From Cupriavidus taiwanensis LMG 19424 (GTDB taxonomy: Bacteria; Pseudomonadota; Gammaproteobacteria; Burkholderiales; Burkholderiaceae): 64,000 nt of DNA. The DNA lies in assembly GCF_000069785.1 (NCBI RefSeq), contig NC_010528.1, positions 2,989,501 to 3,053,500 on the forward strand, in the 5' to 3' direction. Position numbers and translations under genes: made by a program. Under the pieces are notes generated by a model. The model saw only the letters and a list, made by a program, of their open reading frames with translations, was not told the DNA's origin and did not search any database. The stretch's first letter is position 1. Every line of letters starts with the position of its first letter. Positions 8,595 through 18,072 of the stretch are shown in pieces.

Positions 8595-9518
8595 TCAGCC
8601 CGCCTCAGTAAGCTTGGCGCGATAACGCATCAGCAGGTCGCGGAAAGCCTGCGCCGGCGGCGACAGCGACCGGTCCGCGTGCACCAGCAGCGAGATCTCG
8701 CGGTGGATCACCGGATCGGTCGGCATCACCGTAGCCAGCCCCAGCGCGCCGGTCAGCCGCGTGACCGCGGCGCTCATCACGGCGATGCCCAGCCCGGCGT
8801 CGACCATGCCCACCATGGTCAGCGGCAGCAACACCTCGTGCACCCGTTGCAGCGTGATGCCGCGGGCGGCCAGCGCGGTGTCCAGGCAGTCGCGGATCGG
8901 GTTGCCCTTGTGCGGCCCGATCACCGGCAGGCCGGCCACGTCCTCCCAGCGCAGCGTCTTGCGCCGGCGCAGCGGATGGTGCGCCGGCATCACGATGACG
9001 AAGGCATCGTCCATCAGCCGGTGCGCGCTCAGGTCCGGCTGGCCCTCCGGGATGGTGCCGATGCCGAAGTCGACTTCACCCGAGCTGACCATTTTGGTCA
9101 CTTCATGCTCGGACACATCGTGCAGCTCCACCTTCACGCCCGGATGGCTGACGCAGAACTCGCGGATCACGCGCGGCAGCATCAGCGCCGCCTGGATCGA
9201 CGATGCCGCGATCGACACGCGCCCGCGTCCCAGCGTGCGCAGCTCGCTGGAGTTCTCGATCACGCTGTCGATATCGGCCACCGCCTTCTTCACCAGCGGC
9301 AGCAGTTCCGCGCCCGCCTGCGTGATGTGCAGCTGGCGCGTGTGGCGGTCGAACAGCTTCAGGCCGAGGTTGGCTTCCAGCTCGTGGATCAGCGCGCTGA
9401 CCGACGACTGCGACAGGTCCAGCTTTTCGGCGGCGCGGGTGAAGTGGCGCTCCTGCGCCACGGCGATAAACGCGCGCAGCTGGCGCAGCGACACGTTCAT
9501 GTTGCTGAGGTTGGGCAC
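8595..9518 (-). CDS. LysR-family transcriptional regulator
   Basis: 307 residues. The N-terminal winged helix-turn-helix (LRQLRAFIAVAQERHFTRAAEKLDLSQSS region) is followed by a periplasmic-binding-like effector domain. The GTG at 9518 is preferred over the ATG at 9500 because GGAGGTAGACAAC lies just before it. It is divergent from the molybdenum-hydroxylase operon, the classical LysR arrangement, and convergent with the NCS2 permease. A shared 33-bp dyad at 6993-7025 and 9597-9629 is the likely binding site, so I infer control of both flanking units. The ligand is presumably the imported compound or an intermediate. Confidence 0.92.
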   Translation of the reverse strand: MPNLSNMNVSLRQLRAFIAVAQERHFTRAAEKLDLSQSSVSALIHELEANLGLKLFDRHTRQLHITQAGAELLPLVKKAVADIDSVIENSSELRTLGRGRVSIAASSIQAALMLPRVIREFCVSHPGVKVELHDVSEHEVTKMVSSGEVDFGIGTIPEGQPDLSAHRLMDDAFVIVMPAHHPLRRRKTLRWEDVAGLPVIGPHKGNPIRDCLDTALAARGITLQRVHEVLLPLTMVGMVDAGLGIAVMSAAVTRLTGALGLATVMPTDPVIHREISLLVHADRSLSPPAQAFRDLLMRYRAKLTEAG

Positions 9519-9596
9519 GTTGTCTACCTCCGGGATCTCGGGGTGCGCGCTCTGCGGCGCGGTGTGCGGCGAAGAGGCAGGGCTTTCGCGGCGCGT

Positions 9597-9629
9597 CTGA
9601 TTCAGAGGGTAACACGATCAATTAATCCG
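9597..9629. promoter_or_regulatory. Candidate LysR operator in the lysR/molybdenum-hydroxylase intergenic region
   Basis: Half-sites CTGATTCA (9597-9604) and CAATTAATCCG (9619-9629) align without gaps to the dyad at 6993-7025, with identical spacing. It lies about 80 bp upstream of the LysR start and 115 bp upstream of the FAD-subunit start, as expected for LysR autoregulation plus activation. Confidence 0.45.
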
Positions 9630-9744
9630 TTTGCGGGTCTTTACCGATGAAGTCCGTCCGCCCATGATGGGTTCAACGGCGCGCGCCCCACACCGCCTCG
9701 GCAAGTCCGGCAGCCGCCGCCGATGGCACAGACCAGGAGGAGCA

Positions 9745-10604
9745 ATGAGAGCGTTTGAGTATTTCGAACCGGCGACGCTGGCCGAAGCCTCGGCCATGCT
9801 GCACCGGTGCGGCGGCAAGGCCAGCGTGCTGGCCGGCGGCACCGATCTGCTGGTGCAGATCAAGGAGTCCGTGCGCAAGCCCGAGCAGGTCATCAATATC
9901 AAGAAGATCCCGGGCATGGACGTACTGACCTTCGATCCGGTCAACGGCCTGCGCATCGGCGCGCTGGTGACCACGCGCGCGGTCGAGACCTCGGGCTTCG
10001 TGCAGCGCCACTACGCCGGCCTGGCAAAGGCGGTGACCGACTTCGCCTCGATCCAGGTGCGCCATCGCGCGACCGTGGTCGGCAACGTCTGCCGCGCGTC
10101 GCCATCGGCGGATTCGATCGCGCCGCTGGTCGCCGACGGCGCCTCGGTGCACCTGTACGGCATGTCCGGCTCGCGCGAGCTGCGCGTCGAGGACTTTGTC
10201 ACCGGCGTCGGCAAGACCGCCATTGCGCCGGACGAGATCGTCACCCGCATCACCGTGCCGGCGCCGCGCCCCCACACCGGCAAGGTCTACCTCAAGCACG
10301 GCCGCCGCGTGCAGATGGAACTGGCCACGGTCGGCGTCGCGGTATCGCTGACGGTCGAGAACAGCCACTGCGCCGACGTCGGCATCGTGCTTGCCGCAGT
10401 CGGCCCGACCCCGGTACGCGCCATGCGTGCCGAACAGGTGCTGCGCGGCCAGCGCGTGAGCGACGCCCTGATCCTGCAGGCCGCGCATGCCGCCATGGAC
10501 GAAGCCCGCCCCATCAGCGACGTGCGTGCCAGCGAAGCCTACCGGCGGCAGATGGTCAGCGTGCTGACCCGCCGCGCCCTGGAACAAGCCCTGGAGTCCG
10601 CGAC

Positions 10605-10617
<13 letters not shown>
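9745..10617 (+). CDS. Molybdenum hydroxylase, FAD-binding (CoxM-type) subunit
   Basis: 290 residues, the medium subunit of a xanthine dehydrogenase/CO dehydrogenase-type enzyme. FAD-binding motifs are AGGTDLLVQIK near residue 33 and TVVGNVCRASPSAD near residue 108, followed by the CO-dehydrogenase flavoprotein C-terminal domain. The ATG at 9745 has AGGAGGAGCA upstream. It overlaps the 2Fe-2S subunit gene by 13 bp, implying translational coupling. The enzyme should hydroxylate an N-heterocycle or related ring next to nitrogen, passing electrons from Mo through the 2Fe-2S centres to FAD. It is transcribed divergently from lysR. Confidence 0.92.
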
Positions 10618-11113
<496 letters not shown>

Positions 11114-11117
<4 letters not shown>

Positions 11118-13405
11118 TGACCCACGCCGTGATCGGACACAGCGTCAAGCGCACCGACCTGCTCGACAAGGTCACCGGCAACGCGAAATACGTTGCCGAC
11201 ATGCCCTTCCCCGGCCTGCTATACGGCAAGATCAAGCGCAGCAACGTCGCCCACGCCCGCATCCGCCGCATCGACACCTCGCGCGCGCTGGCGTTGCCCG
11301 GGGTCAGGGCCGTGCTGACGCACGAGAACGTGCCGCGCGTGCTGCATGCCGGCTCGCCGCACCCGAGATCCGCGTCGGTGACCTGCGACCAGTACATTCT
11401 GGACTACAAGGTGCGCTACTGGGGCGAGGGTGTGGCCGCGGTGGCGGCGGTCAGCGAAGAGATCGCCGAGCGCGCGCTCGAGCTGATCGAGGTCGAATAT
11501 GAAACGCTGCCCGCGGTCTTCACCACCGAAGACGCGGAGCGCTCCGACGCGCCGCGCATCCATGACCGAGAGCCCGGCGGCAACCTGGTGCTGCCGCCCG
11601 TGATCGTGCAGCGTGGCGACGTGGAGGCCGGCTTTGCCGAAGCCGACTTCATCCTCGAAGGCGTCTACGAGGGCGGCCGTCCCACCCCCGCGTACATGGA
11701 GCCCAACGTGCTCACGTGCAGCTGGGACGGCAACGGCAACCTGACGGTGTGGATCTCCACCCAGACCGCCTTCATGGTGCGCGGCATCATGGCCGAGGTG
11801 CTGGGACTGCCGCTGCACAAGGTGCGCGTGCTGGTCGACCACATGGGCGGCGGCTTCGGCGCCAAGCAGGACCTGTTCCAGCATGAGTTCCTGTGCGCGC
11901 TGCTGGCGCGCGAGACGCGCCGGCCGGTGCGCATGGAGTACACGCGCGAGGAGACCTTCCTCGGAGGCCGCACGCGCCACCCGGCCAGGATCTGGCTGAA
12001 GCAGGGCTTCCGCAACGACGGCACCATCACCGCGCGCCAGGCCAGGGTGGTGTTCAACTCCGGCGCCTACGGCTCGCACGGCCCCGGCGTGACCAACGTC
12101 GGCACCGCCGCGCTGGTGTCGCTGTACCGCTGCGACAACGTGCTGCTCGAAGGCCGCTGCGTCTACACCAACAGCCCCATCGCCGGCGCTTTCCGTGGCT
12201 ATGGCGTGGTGCAGACCTACTACGCGCTCGACGTGCAGATGGACGAGGCCGCCGCGCACCTGGGCATGGACCCCGCCGAACTCAAGCTCAGGAACGCCGT
12301 GCGCGAAGGCGATATCGCGCCGTCGAACCATCCGCTGATCGGACACGGCCTCGAGGCCTGCATCGAAAAGGGCATGGCACTGCTCGACTGGCCCGCGCTG
12401 CGCCGCCGCCCCCGCGACACCACCGGCCCGGTCCGCACCGGCTGGGGCCTGGGGTGCGAGATGCACGGCAGCAGCGCCTATCCCGGCATCAAGGAACAGG
12501 GCAACGCCATCATCAAGATGAACGAGGACGGCACCGTGGTACTGCTGACCGGCGCGGCCGGGCTGGGGACCGGTGCGCATACCGCGCTCGCGCAGATCAT
12601 CGCGGAAGAACTGACCTTGCCATTCGAAGCGGTATCGGTCGTGCACGGCGACACCGACGTGGTCCCCTGGGACATCGGCGCCTTTGCCAGCCACACCACC
12701 TACATGGTCGGCAAGGCCGCGCAGATGGCGGCCGGCGAGATCAGGCGCCAGCTGTTCGAGCGCGCCGCGAAGCTGATGGAGTGCGAGCCCGAAGCCCTGA
12801 CGCTGGCCAACGGCATCATCGCCGTGCGCGACCGCGACGGCCCCACGCTGACGGTGCGCGAGGCGGTGATGCCGCGCAAGGGCATTCCCGCCGCGCAGCT
12901 GGTGGGCACCGCCACCTATCACCCGACCAAGTCGTATTCGTTCGCGGCGCATTTTGTCGAAGTCGCGGTCGATACCGAGACCGGCTTCATCACCGTGCGG
13001 CAGGTGGTGCCGGTGCACGACGTCGGCAAGGTGATCCACCCGGTGGCGGCGGCGGGCCAGATCGAAGGCGGCATCCAGCAAGGCATCGGCCACACGCTGT
13101 ACGAGGACTACCAGATCGACATGCGCACCGGCCGCTCGCTCAACGCCAACTTCGTCGACTACAAGATGCCGCTGGCAATGGATATGCCGGAGATCCGCAC
13201 CGTGATCCTCGAAGCCGCGCCGGATCCCGGTGGCCCGTTCGGTGCCAAGGGCGTGGGCGAAGACCCGATCGTCGCGATCGGGCCGGCGATCGCCAACGCG
13301 GTGTTCGATGCCATCGGCGTGCGCTTCCGCCACTACCCCATCAAGCCGGAGCAGGTGCTGCAGGCGCTTGCCGAAAAGGCGGCGCGGGAAGGCAGGCAAC
13401 CATGA
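11114..13405 (+). CDS. Molybdenum hydroxylase, Mo-cofactor-binding (CoxL-type) large subunit
   Basis: 763 residues. It has the a/b hammerhead domain (roughly residues 15-125) and Mo-pterin-binding domains with GGGFGAKQD, AFRGYGVVQ and the C-terminal GAKGVGED, whose Glu matches the catalytic base of the xanthine oxidase family. Two ATGs (11114, 11117) follow GAGGAGGC. There is no obvious CO-dehydrogenase active-site loop, so a hydroxylase or dehydrogenase of an organic ring is more likely. Its 3' end overlaps the UbiX-family gene by 4 bp (ATGA), which directly couples Mo hydroxylation to prenyl-FMN supply and argues that both act in one pathway. Confidence 0.93.
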
Positions 13406-13998
13406 CCCATCCGCAACGCCTGGTGGTCGCCATCACCGGCGCCAGCGGCGCGGTGTACGGCGTGCGCATGCTGCAGGCACTGGCGGCGCTGGACGGCTGG
13501 GAGACCCACCTGGTCTGCTCGCCGTCCGGCCTGCTCACCGCCCACCATGAACTGGGCCTGCAGCGTCCGCAGATCGAGGCCATGGCCGACGTGGTGCACA
13601 ACGTGCGCGATATCGGCGCCGCCATCGCCAGCGGCTCGTTCCGCTGCGACGGCATGGTGGTGGCGCCCTGCTCGATGCGCACGCTGGCCGCCATCGCCAC
13701 CGGGCTGGCCGACAACCTCGTTACGCGCGCCGCCGACGTCATGCTCAAGGAGCGCCGGCGGCTGGTGCTGCTGGCGCGCGAGACGCCCTTCCACCTGGTG
13801 CACCTGCGCAACATGACCACGGTGACCGAGATGGGCGCCATCGTGCTGCCGCCGGTGCCGGCCTTCTATGCGCATCCGCAATCGGTGGACGACATCGTCG
13901 ACCACACCGTGGGGCGCGTGCTGGACCTGTTCGGCGTGCCGCACGACGGGCTGGTGGCACGCTGGCAAGGCCTGCGCCCCCACGTGGCCACCGCTTGA
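13402..13998 (+). CDS. UbiX-family flavin prenyltransferase (prenyl-FMN synthesis for the UbiD homologue)
   Basis: 198 residues. UbiX proteins transfer dimethylallyl to FMN, making the cofactor of UbiD decarboxylases. Visible family features are the N-terminal VVAITGASGAVYGVRML, VVAPCSMRTLAAIATGLADNL, and the ERRRLVLLARETPFHLVHLRNM region that binds the prenyl phosphate. The start overlaps the Mo-subunit stop (ATGA). It is probably a catabolic copy, like the UbiX partners in other UbiD operons, serving the decarboxylase at 5518 even though the two genes lie about 6 kb apart within the island. Confidence 0.93.
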   Translation: MTHPQRLVVAITGASGAVYGVRMLQALAALDGWETHLVCSPSGLLTAHHELGLQRPQIEAMADVVHNVRDIGAAIASGSFRCDGMVVAPCSMRTLAAIATGLADNLVTRAADVMLKERRRLVLLARETPFHLVHLRNMTTVTEMGAIVLPPVPAFYAHPQSVDDIVDHTVGRVLDLFGVPHDGLVARWQGLRPHVATA

Positions 13999-14052
13999 CA
14001 ACGACTTCCGCCTCGCGCCCGCGAGGAACGCAGTACCCAATCAGGAGACAAC

Positions 14053-15159
14053 ATGAACGCACCTGCCGTCGCACAACAGCCGCCCATCCCGGTCACCATC
14101 CTTACCGGCTTCCTCGGCTCGGGCAAGACGACGCTGCTCAACCACATCCTGACGCAGAAGCACGGCCACCGCATCGCCGTGATCGAGAACGAGTTCGGCG
14201 AGGTCGACGTGGACTCCGACCTGGTGATGACCTCGGACGAAGAGATCTACCAGATGACCAACGGCTGCATCTGCTGCGTGGTCGATGTGCGCACGGACCT
14301 GGTGCGCATCCTGCAGAAGCTGCTGGAGCGCCCCGAGCGCTTCGACCATATCCTGGTCGAGACCAGCGGCCTGGCCGATCCGACCCCGGTGGCCGCCACC
14401 TTCTTCATGGATAACGAAGTCGCCAGGCAGGTCACGCTCGACGGCATCCTGACGCTGGTCGATGCGGTGCATATCGAAAGCCATCTCGACGACCCCCAGC
14501 TGACCGGCTTCGACAACCAGGCCGTCGACCAGATTGTCGCGGCCGACCGCGTGATCCTGAACAAGACCGATCTGGTCGACGCCGCGCAGCTCGACCGGCT
14601 GGAGGCCCGCATCCACCGCCTGAACGAGGGCGCGCAGATCCTGCGCTCCAATTTCGCGCAGGTGGACCTGGGCAAGATCCTCGGCATCGGCGGATTCACG
14701 CCGGGCACGATCCAGGCGGATGCGCACGACGGCCACGCGCACGCGCATGCCAACCCGGATCGTCATCATGACCATGACCACCACGATCATGTCTGCGACG
14801 AACACTGCGACCACGCACACGATGACGATGCGCACGGCCACCGCCACGATCCGTCGGTGACCTCGGTCTCGCTGGTGTTCGACCAGCCGTTCGACCGCCA
14901 GCGCCTCGAGCACGGCCTGAAGGCGCTGCTGGCCGCGCAGGGCGACGATGTGTTCCGCATGAAGGGGATCGTCGCGGTGGAGGGCGATGACCGCCGCTAC
15001 GTGCTGCAGGCGGTGCACCGGCTGATGGACTTCCATCCCGCCGAGGCTTGGGGCGCGGAACCGGCGCAGAGCAAGTTCGTGTTCATCGGCCGCCATCTCG
15101 ACAAGCTGCGGCTGCAGACCCTGCTCAAGGTGTGCCTGCCGGTGGCGCAGGCCGCCTGA
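14053..15159 (+). CDS. COG0523 (CobW/YeiR/YjiA-type) metallochaperone GTPase with a long His-rich insert
   Basis: 368 residues. G3E-family GTPase with Walker A GFLGSGKT (residues 19-26), the metal-binding CxCC motif at Cys72-Ile-Cys74-Cys75, and NKTD as base-specificity motif. Residues about 222-266 form a His/Asp-rich linker with two Cys, followed by the CobW C-terminal domain. Such proteins deliver metals (Zn, Co or Fe) to client enzymes or act in metal shortage. The CAGGAGACAAC ribosome site directly precedes ATG 14053. In this island its likely clients are the metal-dependent amidohydrolases or the deaminase; that is inference from position. The stop lies 31 bp from the convergent AraC gene. 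Confidence 0.9.
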   Translation: MNAPAVAQQPPIPVTILTGFLGSGKTTLLNHILTQKHGHRIAVIENEFGEVDVDSDLVMTSDEEIYQMTNGCICCVVDVRTDLVRILQKLLERPERFDHILVETSGLADPTPVAATFFMDNEVARQVTLDGILTLVDAVHIESHLDDPQLTGFDNQAVDQIVAADRVILNKTDLVDAAQLDRLEARIHRLNEGAQILRSNFAQVDLGKILGIGGFTPGTIQADAHDGHAHAHANPDRHHDHDHHDHVCDEHCDHAHDDDAHGHRHDPSVTSVSLVFDQPFDRQRLEHGLKALLAAQGDDVFRMKGIVAVEGDDRRYVLQAVHRLMDFHPAEAWGAEPAQSKFVFIGRHLDKLRLQTLLKVCLPVAQAA

Positions 15160-15190
15160 TCGCGCTGTCGACGGCGGGACTGGCTTGCCG

Positions 15191-16198
15191 TCAGTCCCGC
15201 TGCGATGCTGCCGCGCGCAACGTCTGCGACGGCAGCTCGCCAAACTCGCGCCGGTACTCGCGCGAGAACAGGCTCAGGTGGGTAAAGCCGTGCCGCAGCG
15301 CGACCGCGCCGACCATGCCCTTCTCTTGCCGCGCGCGCTGCAGGTCTGCGCGCGCGCCATGCAGCCGCAGCAGCCGCAGGTACTCCATCGGCGTGGTGTT
15401 CTTGCTCTTGCGGAAGCCCAGTTGCAGCGTGCGCGCCGACACGCCGCAATGCGCGGCGATCTGCTCCAGCGTCAGCGGCTGGTCCAGGTTGGCGCGCAGG
15501 TAGGCAATGGCGTGGCGCACGCAGTCCGGCAGCACCGCCTCGAAGCGGCGCGGCAGCATATTGTCGTCCGCGGCAAAGCGGTCGAGCAGCAGCGTCGACA
15601 GCACGATGCGCTCGATGCTGGCATCGACCGCCGGCACGCCGCTGCCTTCGCGCCGCACGCGCGTTTCCGCGCGGAGGTAGCCGACCAGCGCCTGCCAGCG
15701 CCCGGCGCGGCCATCGTCCGCCACCGGCTGCATGTCGAATTCAATCGGCGCTGGCGGGTCGAAGCTGAACTGCTGCCGAAACGCCTCTTCGATCAGCTGG
15801 CGGCGGATCACCACGCTGAAGCGCTCGCAGCCCGGATCCAGCGACAGCGTGGTCGGCACCGTGGGCGAGAACACGAAGGTCGCGCCCGGCGGCATCAGCA
15901 TCGCGCCACGCGGGGTCTCCACGCGGCACGTACCGGCCAGCACGGTCTGGATCACGAACTCGTCCTTGTTCGGCTGCGGCTCGATCTGCACCGCCTGGTT
16001 GTAGGCGATGGTCACCAGCGTCAACCTGCCGATGGTGCTCGTATCGATGCGCGCATCGAGCGCCGCATCGTCCTCCGCCGCGCGCAGGCGCGTGGGGCCG
16101 AACACGCGTCCGGACAGCGACTGGATGCGATCGAGGTCACCGCCGCGAGAGACTGGCGAGCGCGGGGCTGCGGCGGACCATGCTGCGGTGGGTGACAT
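15191..16198 (-). CDS. AraC-family transcriptional regulator
   Basis: 335 residues. The C-terminal ~100 residues hold two helix-turn-helix units typical of AraC/XylS (the IAAHCGVSARTLQLGFRK region, then a YLRLLRLHGARADL helix). The N-terminal ~220 residues resemble the AraC-binding-like ligand domain. The ATG at 16198 is the first good start. It is divergent from the second NCS2 permease and deaminase pair, which are probable targets, and convergent with the CobW-like gene. No effector can be deduced. Confidence 0.9.
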   Translation of the reverse strand: MSPTAAWSAAAPRSPVSRGGDLDRIQSLSGRVFGPTRLRAAEDDAALDARIDTSTIGRLTLVTIAYNQAVQIEPQPNKDEFVIQTVLAGTCRVETPRGAMLMPPGATFVFSPTVPTTLSLDPGCERFSVVIRRQLIEEAFRQQFSFDPPAPIEFDMQPVADDGRAGRWQALVGYLRAETRVRREGSGVPAVDASIERIVLSTLLLDRFAADDNMLPRRFEAVLPDCVRHAIAYLRANLDQPLTLEQIAAHCGVSARTLQLGFRKSKNTTPMEYLRLLRLHGARADLQRARQEKGMVGAVALRHGFTHLSLFSREYRREFGELPSQTLRAAASQRD

Positions 16199-16718
16199 AG
16201 CGTTGAATCAGGAAGGGAAAGCGTTACGGCGATGACGCCTGAACATCCGACGTCTTTCTCCCCTCTCCCGCTTGCGGGAGAGGGGCGGGGGAGAGGGCAG
16301 GAGCTTGCAATTGCGATGCAGTATCAAAAGCCACCGGCGCAATGGCTCCCAGCCATACATACCACCTCGCTTTTGCACACGCCTGCCCTCTCCCCCAACC
16401 CCTCTCCCGCGCGCGGGAGAGGGGAGCAAACAAGCGGACCACGACCAGCGCATCCATCCTATGACCACCCCCGCCCTCACGCAACCCAAGGGAAACCCCT
16501 GATCCCCCCGGCGCGCATTTTGCAAGCCCGCTTGCGGCCCGGTGCCAGGGCCTTCGCAATAACGCTATGACGGCATGCCGCGCATCACTACTGTGCATGG
16601 CATGCGTGGGCCATGCGCCGCGCATGGCACCGTGACGGACCGAGCCCGGCAACCACAGACCGGGCCAGCCGCCGCCGGCATGGCGCACTTTCCCCAGCAC
16701 GCGGCAGGAGACAACATC
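16199..16718. other. 520-bp intergenic region carrying a repeat element
   Basis: No supported gene; short frames here are interrupted by repeats. It contains the inverted-repeat element at 16260-16424. Downstream of that, a GCATG-rich stretch (about 16571-16630) holds several overlapping short palindromes that could bind a regulator of the permease at 16719. Confidence 0.6.
16260..16424. repeat. REP/BIME-like paired inverted-repeat element
   Basis: Two hairpins, each with 12-bp arms CCCCTCTCCCGC / GCGGGAGAGGGG, lie at 16260-16285 (TT loop) and 16399-16424 (GC loop). Beyond them the two ends are mutually inverted over about 42 bp: the left end continues GGGGGAGAGGGCAGG, and the right end begins with its complement. 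The 80-bp core is unrelated. This is the architecture of a REP doublet or small MITE-like extragenic repeat; no transposase lies inside. Confidence 0.8.
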
Positions 16719-18068
16719 ATGCAACCAGCGGTTCATCCCGTCGACCAGATCCTGCCGGCGCGCGCCATGGCGTCGCTCGGTTTCCAGCACATGCTCGTCA
16801 GTTACCTCGGCGCCATCGCGGTGCCGATGATCGTCGCCGGCGCGCTCAAGATGACGCCCGCCCAAACCACCATGCTGATCAGCACCGCGCTGTTCACGTC
16901 CGGCATCGCCACGCTGCTGCAGACCGTGGGCTTCTGGAAGTTCGGCGTGCGCCTGCCGCTGATGCAGGGCGTGGCGTTCAGTTCCGTGGGGCCGGTCATC
17001 GCCATCGGCACCGACCCCACGCTGGGCTTCAACGGCGTCTGCGGCGCCATCATCGCCGCGGGCGTGATCGCGATGTTCCTCGCCCCGGTGATCGGCAAGC
17101 TCAAGCGCTTTTTCCCGCCGGTGGTGAGCGGCTGCACCATCACCGCGGTGGGCCTGTCGCTGTTCCCGGTTTCGTTTCACTGGTTTGGAGGCGGAAGGGG
17201 CGCGCCGGATTTCGGCGCGCCCATCTTTTTCCTGGTCGCCTTCGGCGTCGTGGCACTGATCCTGCTGATCAACCGGCACGGCGGCGAACTGGTGCGCAAC
17301 CTGTCGGTGGTGATCGGGCTGCTGGTCGGCGGCGCGGTGGCGTGGATGCTGGGCATGGGCAGCTTCGATGAAGTCGCGCGCGCGCCGTGGTTCACCATGG
17401 TGACGCCGTTCGCGTTCGGCATGCCCACCTTCAACATCGGCGCCATCACCACCATGGTGATCGTGATGGTGGTGCAGATGGTGGAATCGATGGGCCTGTT
17501 CGTTGCCGTCGGCGACATCGTCAAGCGCCCGCTGACGGAGCGCGACGCCACCCGCGGCCTGCGCGCCAACGGCCTGGCCAGCGCCATCGGCGGCATGTTC
17601 GCGGCGTTCCCCTACATCGCCTTCATGGAAAACGTGGGGCTGGTGATCGTTACCGGCGTGCGCAGCCGCTGGGTGGTTGCCACCTGCGGCGTGATGCTTT
17701 GCGCGGTGGCGCTGGTGCCCAAGATCGGCGCGCTGTTTGCATCGATCCCCGCCGCGGCGCTGGGCGGTGCCACCATGGTGATGTTCGGCGTGGTCGTCGC
17801 CGCCGGCATCAAGACGCTGGGCGAGGTGGACTATGAGCACAACGCCAACAACCTCTCCATCGTCTCCATCACGCTCGGCTGCGCGATGATGCCGGTGATG
17901 CTGCCCGGCATGCTGGAGAAACTGCCCGGCTTCCTGCAACCCTTCGTCCACAGCAGCGTGATCATCGCCTGCGTGGTTTCCGTGGTCCTCAACCTGATTC
18001 TCAACGGCCTGCCAGCGCGTGAAGCCGACGAGCTGCCCGCCAGTGCCGACAACGTCCAAGGGGTCTGA
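16719..18068 (+). CDS. Second NCS2 permease, purine type
   Basis: 449 residues, a multi-spanning NCS2/NAT symporter paralogous to the one at 7198 (shared HPVD..LP start and GVRSRWV after the NAT motif). The NAT signature is ENVGLVIVTG and the TM8 carboxylate lies in MVESMGLF. The ATG at 16719 has GGCAGGAGACAACATC before it; the longer frame starting at 16575 is rejected. It is 4 bp upstream of the ATZ/TRZ-type deaminase, so the pair is one operon, presumably importing the amino-substituted substrate of that enzyme. The divergent AraC gene is the likely regulator. Confidence 0.9.
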   Translation: MQPAVHPVDQILPARAMASLGFQHMLVSYLGAIAVPMIVAGALKMTPAQTTMLISTALFTSGIATLLQTVGFWKFGVRLPLMQGVAFSSVGPVIAIGTDPTLGFNGVCGAIIAAGVIAMFLAPVIGKLKRFFPPVVSGCTITAVGLSLFPVSFHWFGGGRGAPDFGAPIFFLVAFGVVALILLINRHGGELVRNLSVVIGLLVGGAVAWMLGMGSFDEVARAPWFTMVTPFAFGMPTFNIGAITTMVIVMVVQMVESMGLFVAVGDIVKRPLTERDATRGLRANGLASAIGGMFAAFPYIAFMENVGLVIVTGVRSRWVVATCGVMLCAVALVPKIGALFASIPAAALGGATMVMFGVVVAAGIKTLGEVDYEHNANNLSIVSITLGCAMMPVMLPGMLEKLPGFLQPFVHSSVIIACVVSVVLNLILNGLPAREADELPASADNVQGV

Positions 18069-18072
18069 AAAC

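Noticed and set aside
11219..13399. 726-codon open frame antisense to the Mo large subunit
   Set aside because: GC-rich shadow frame with His/Arg/Gly-biased composition and no family motifs; the plus-strand gene has clear domain motifs and coupling.
14725..14850. CAC/GAC-rich stretch as a tandem DNA repeat
   Set aside because: It encodes the irregular His/Asp insert of the COG0523 GTPase; there is no fixed repeat unit.
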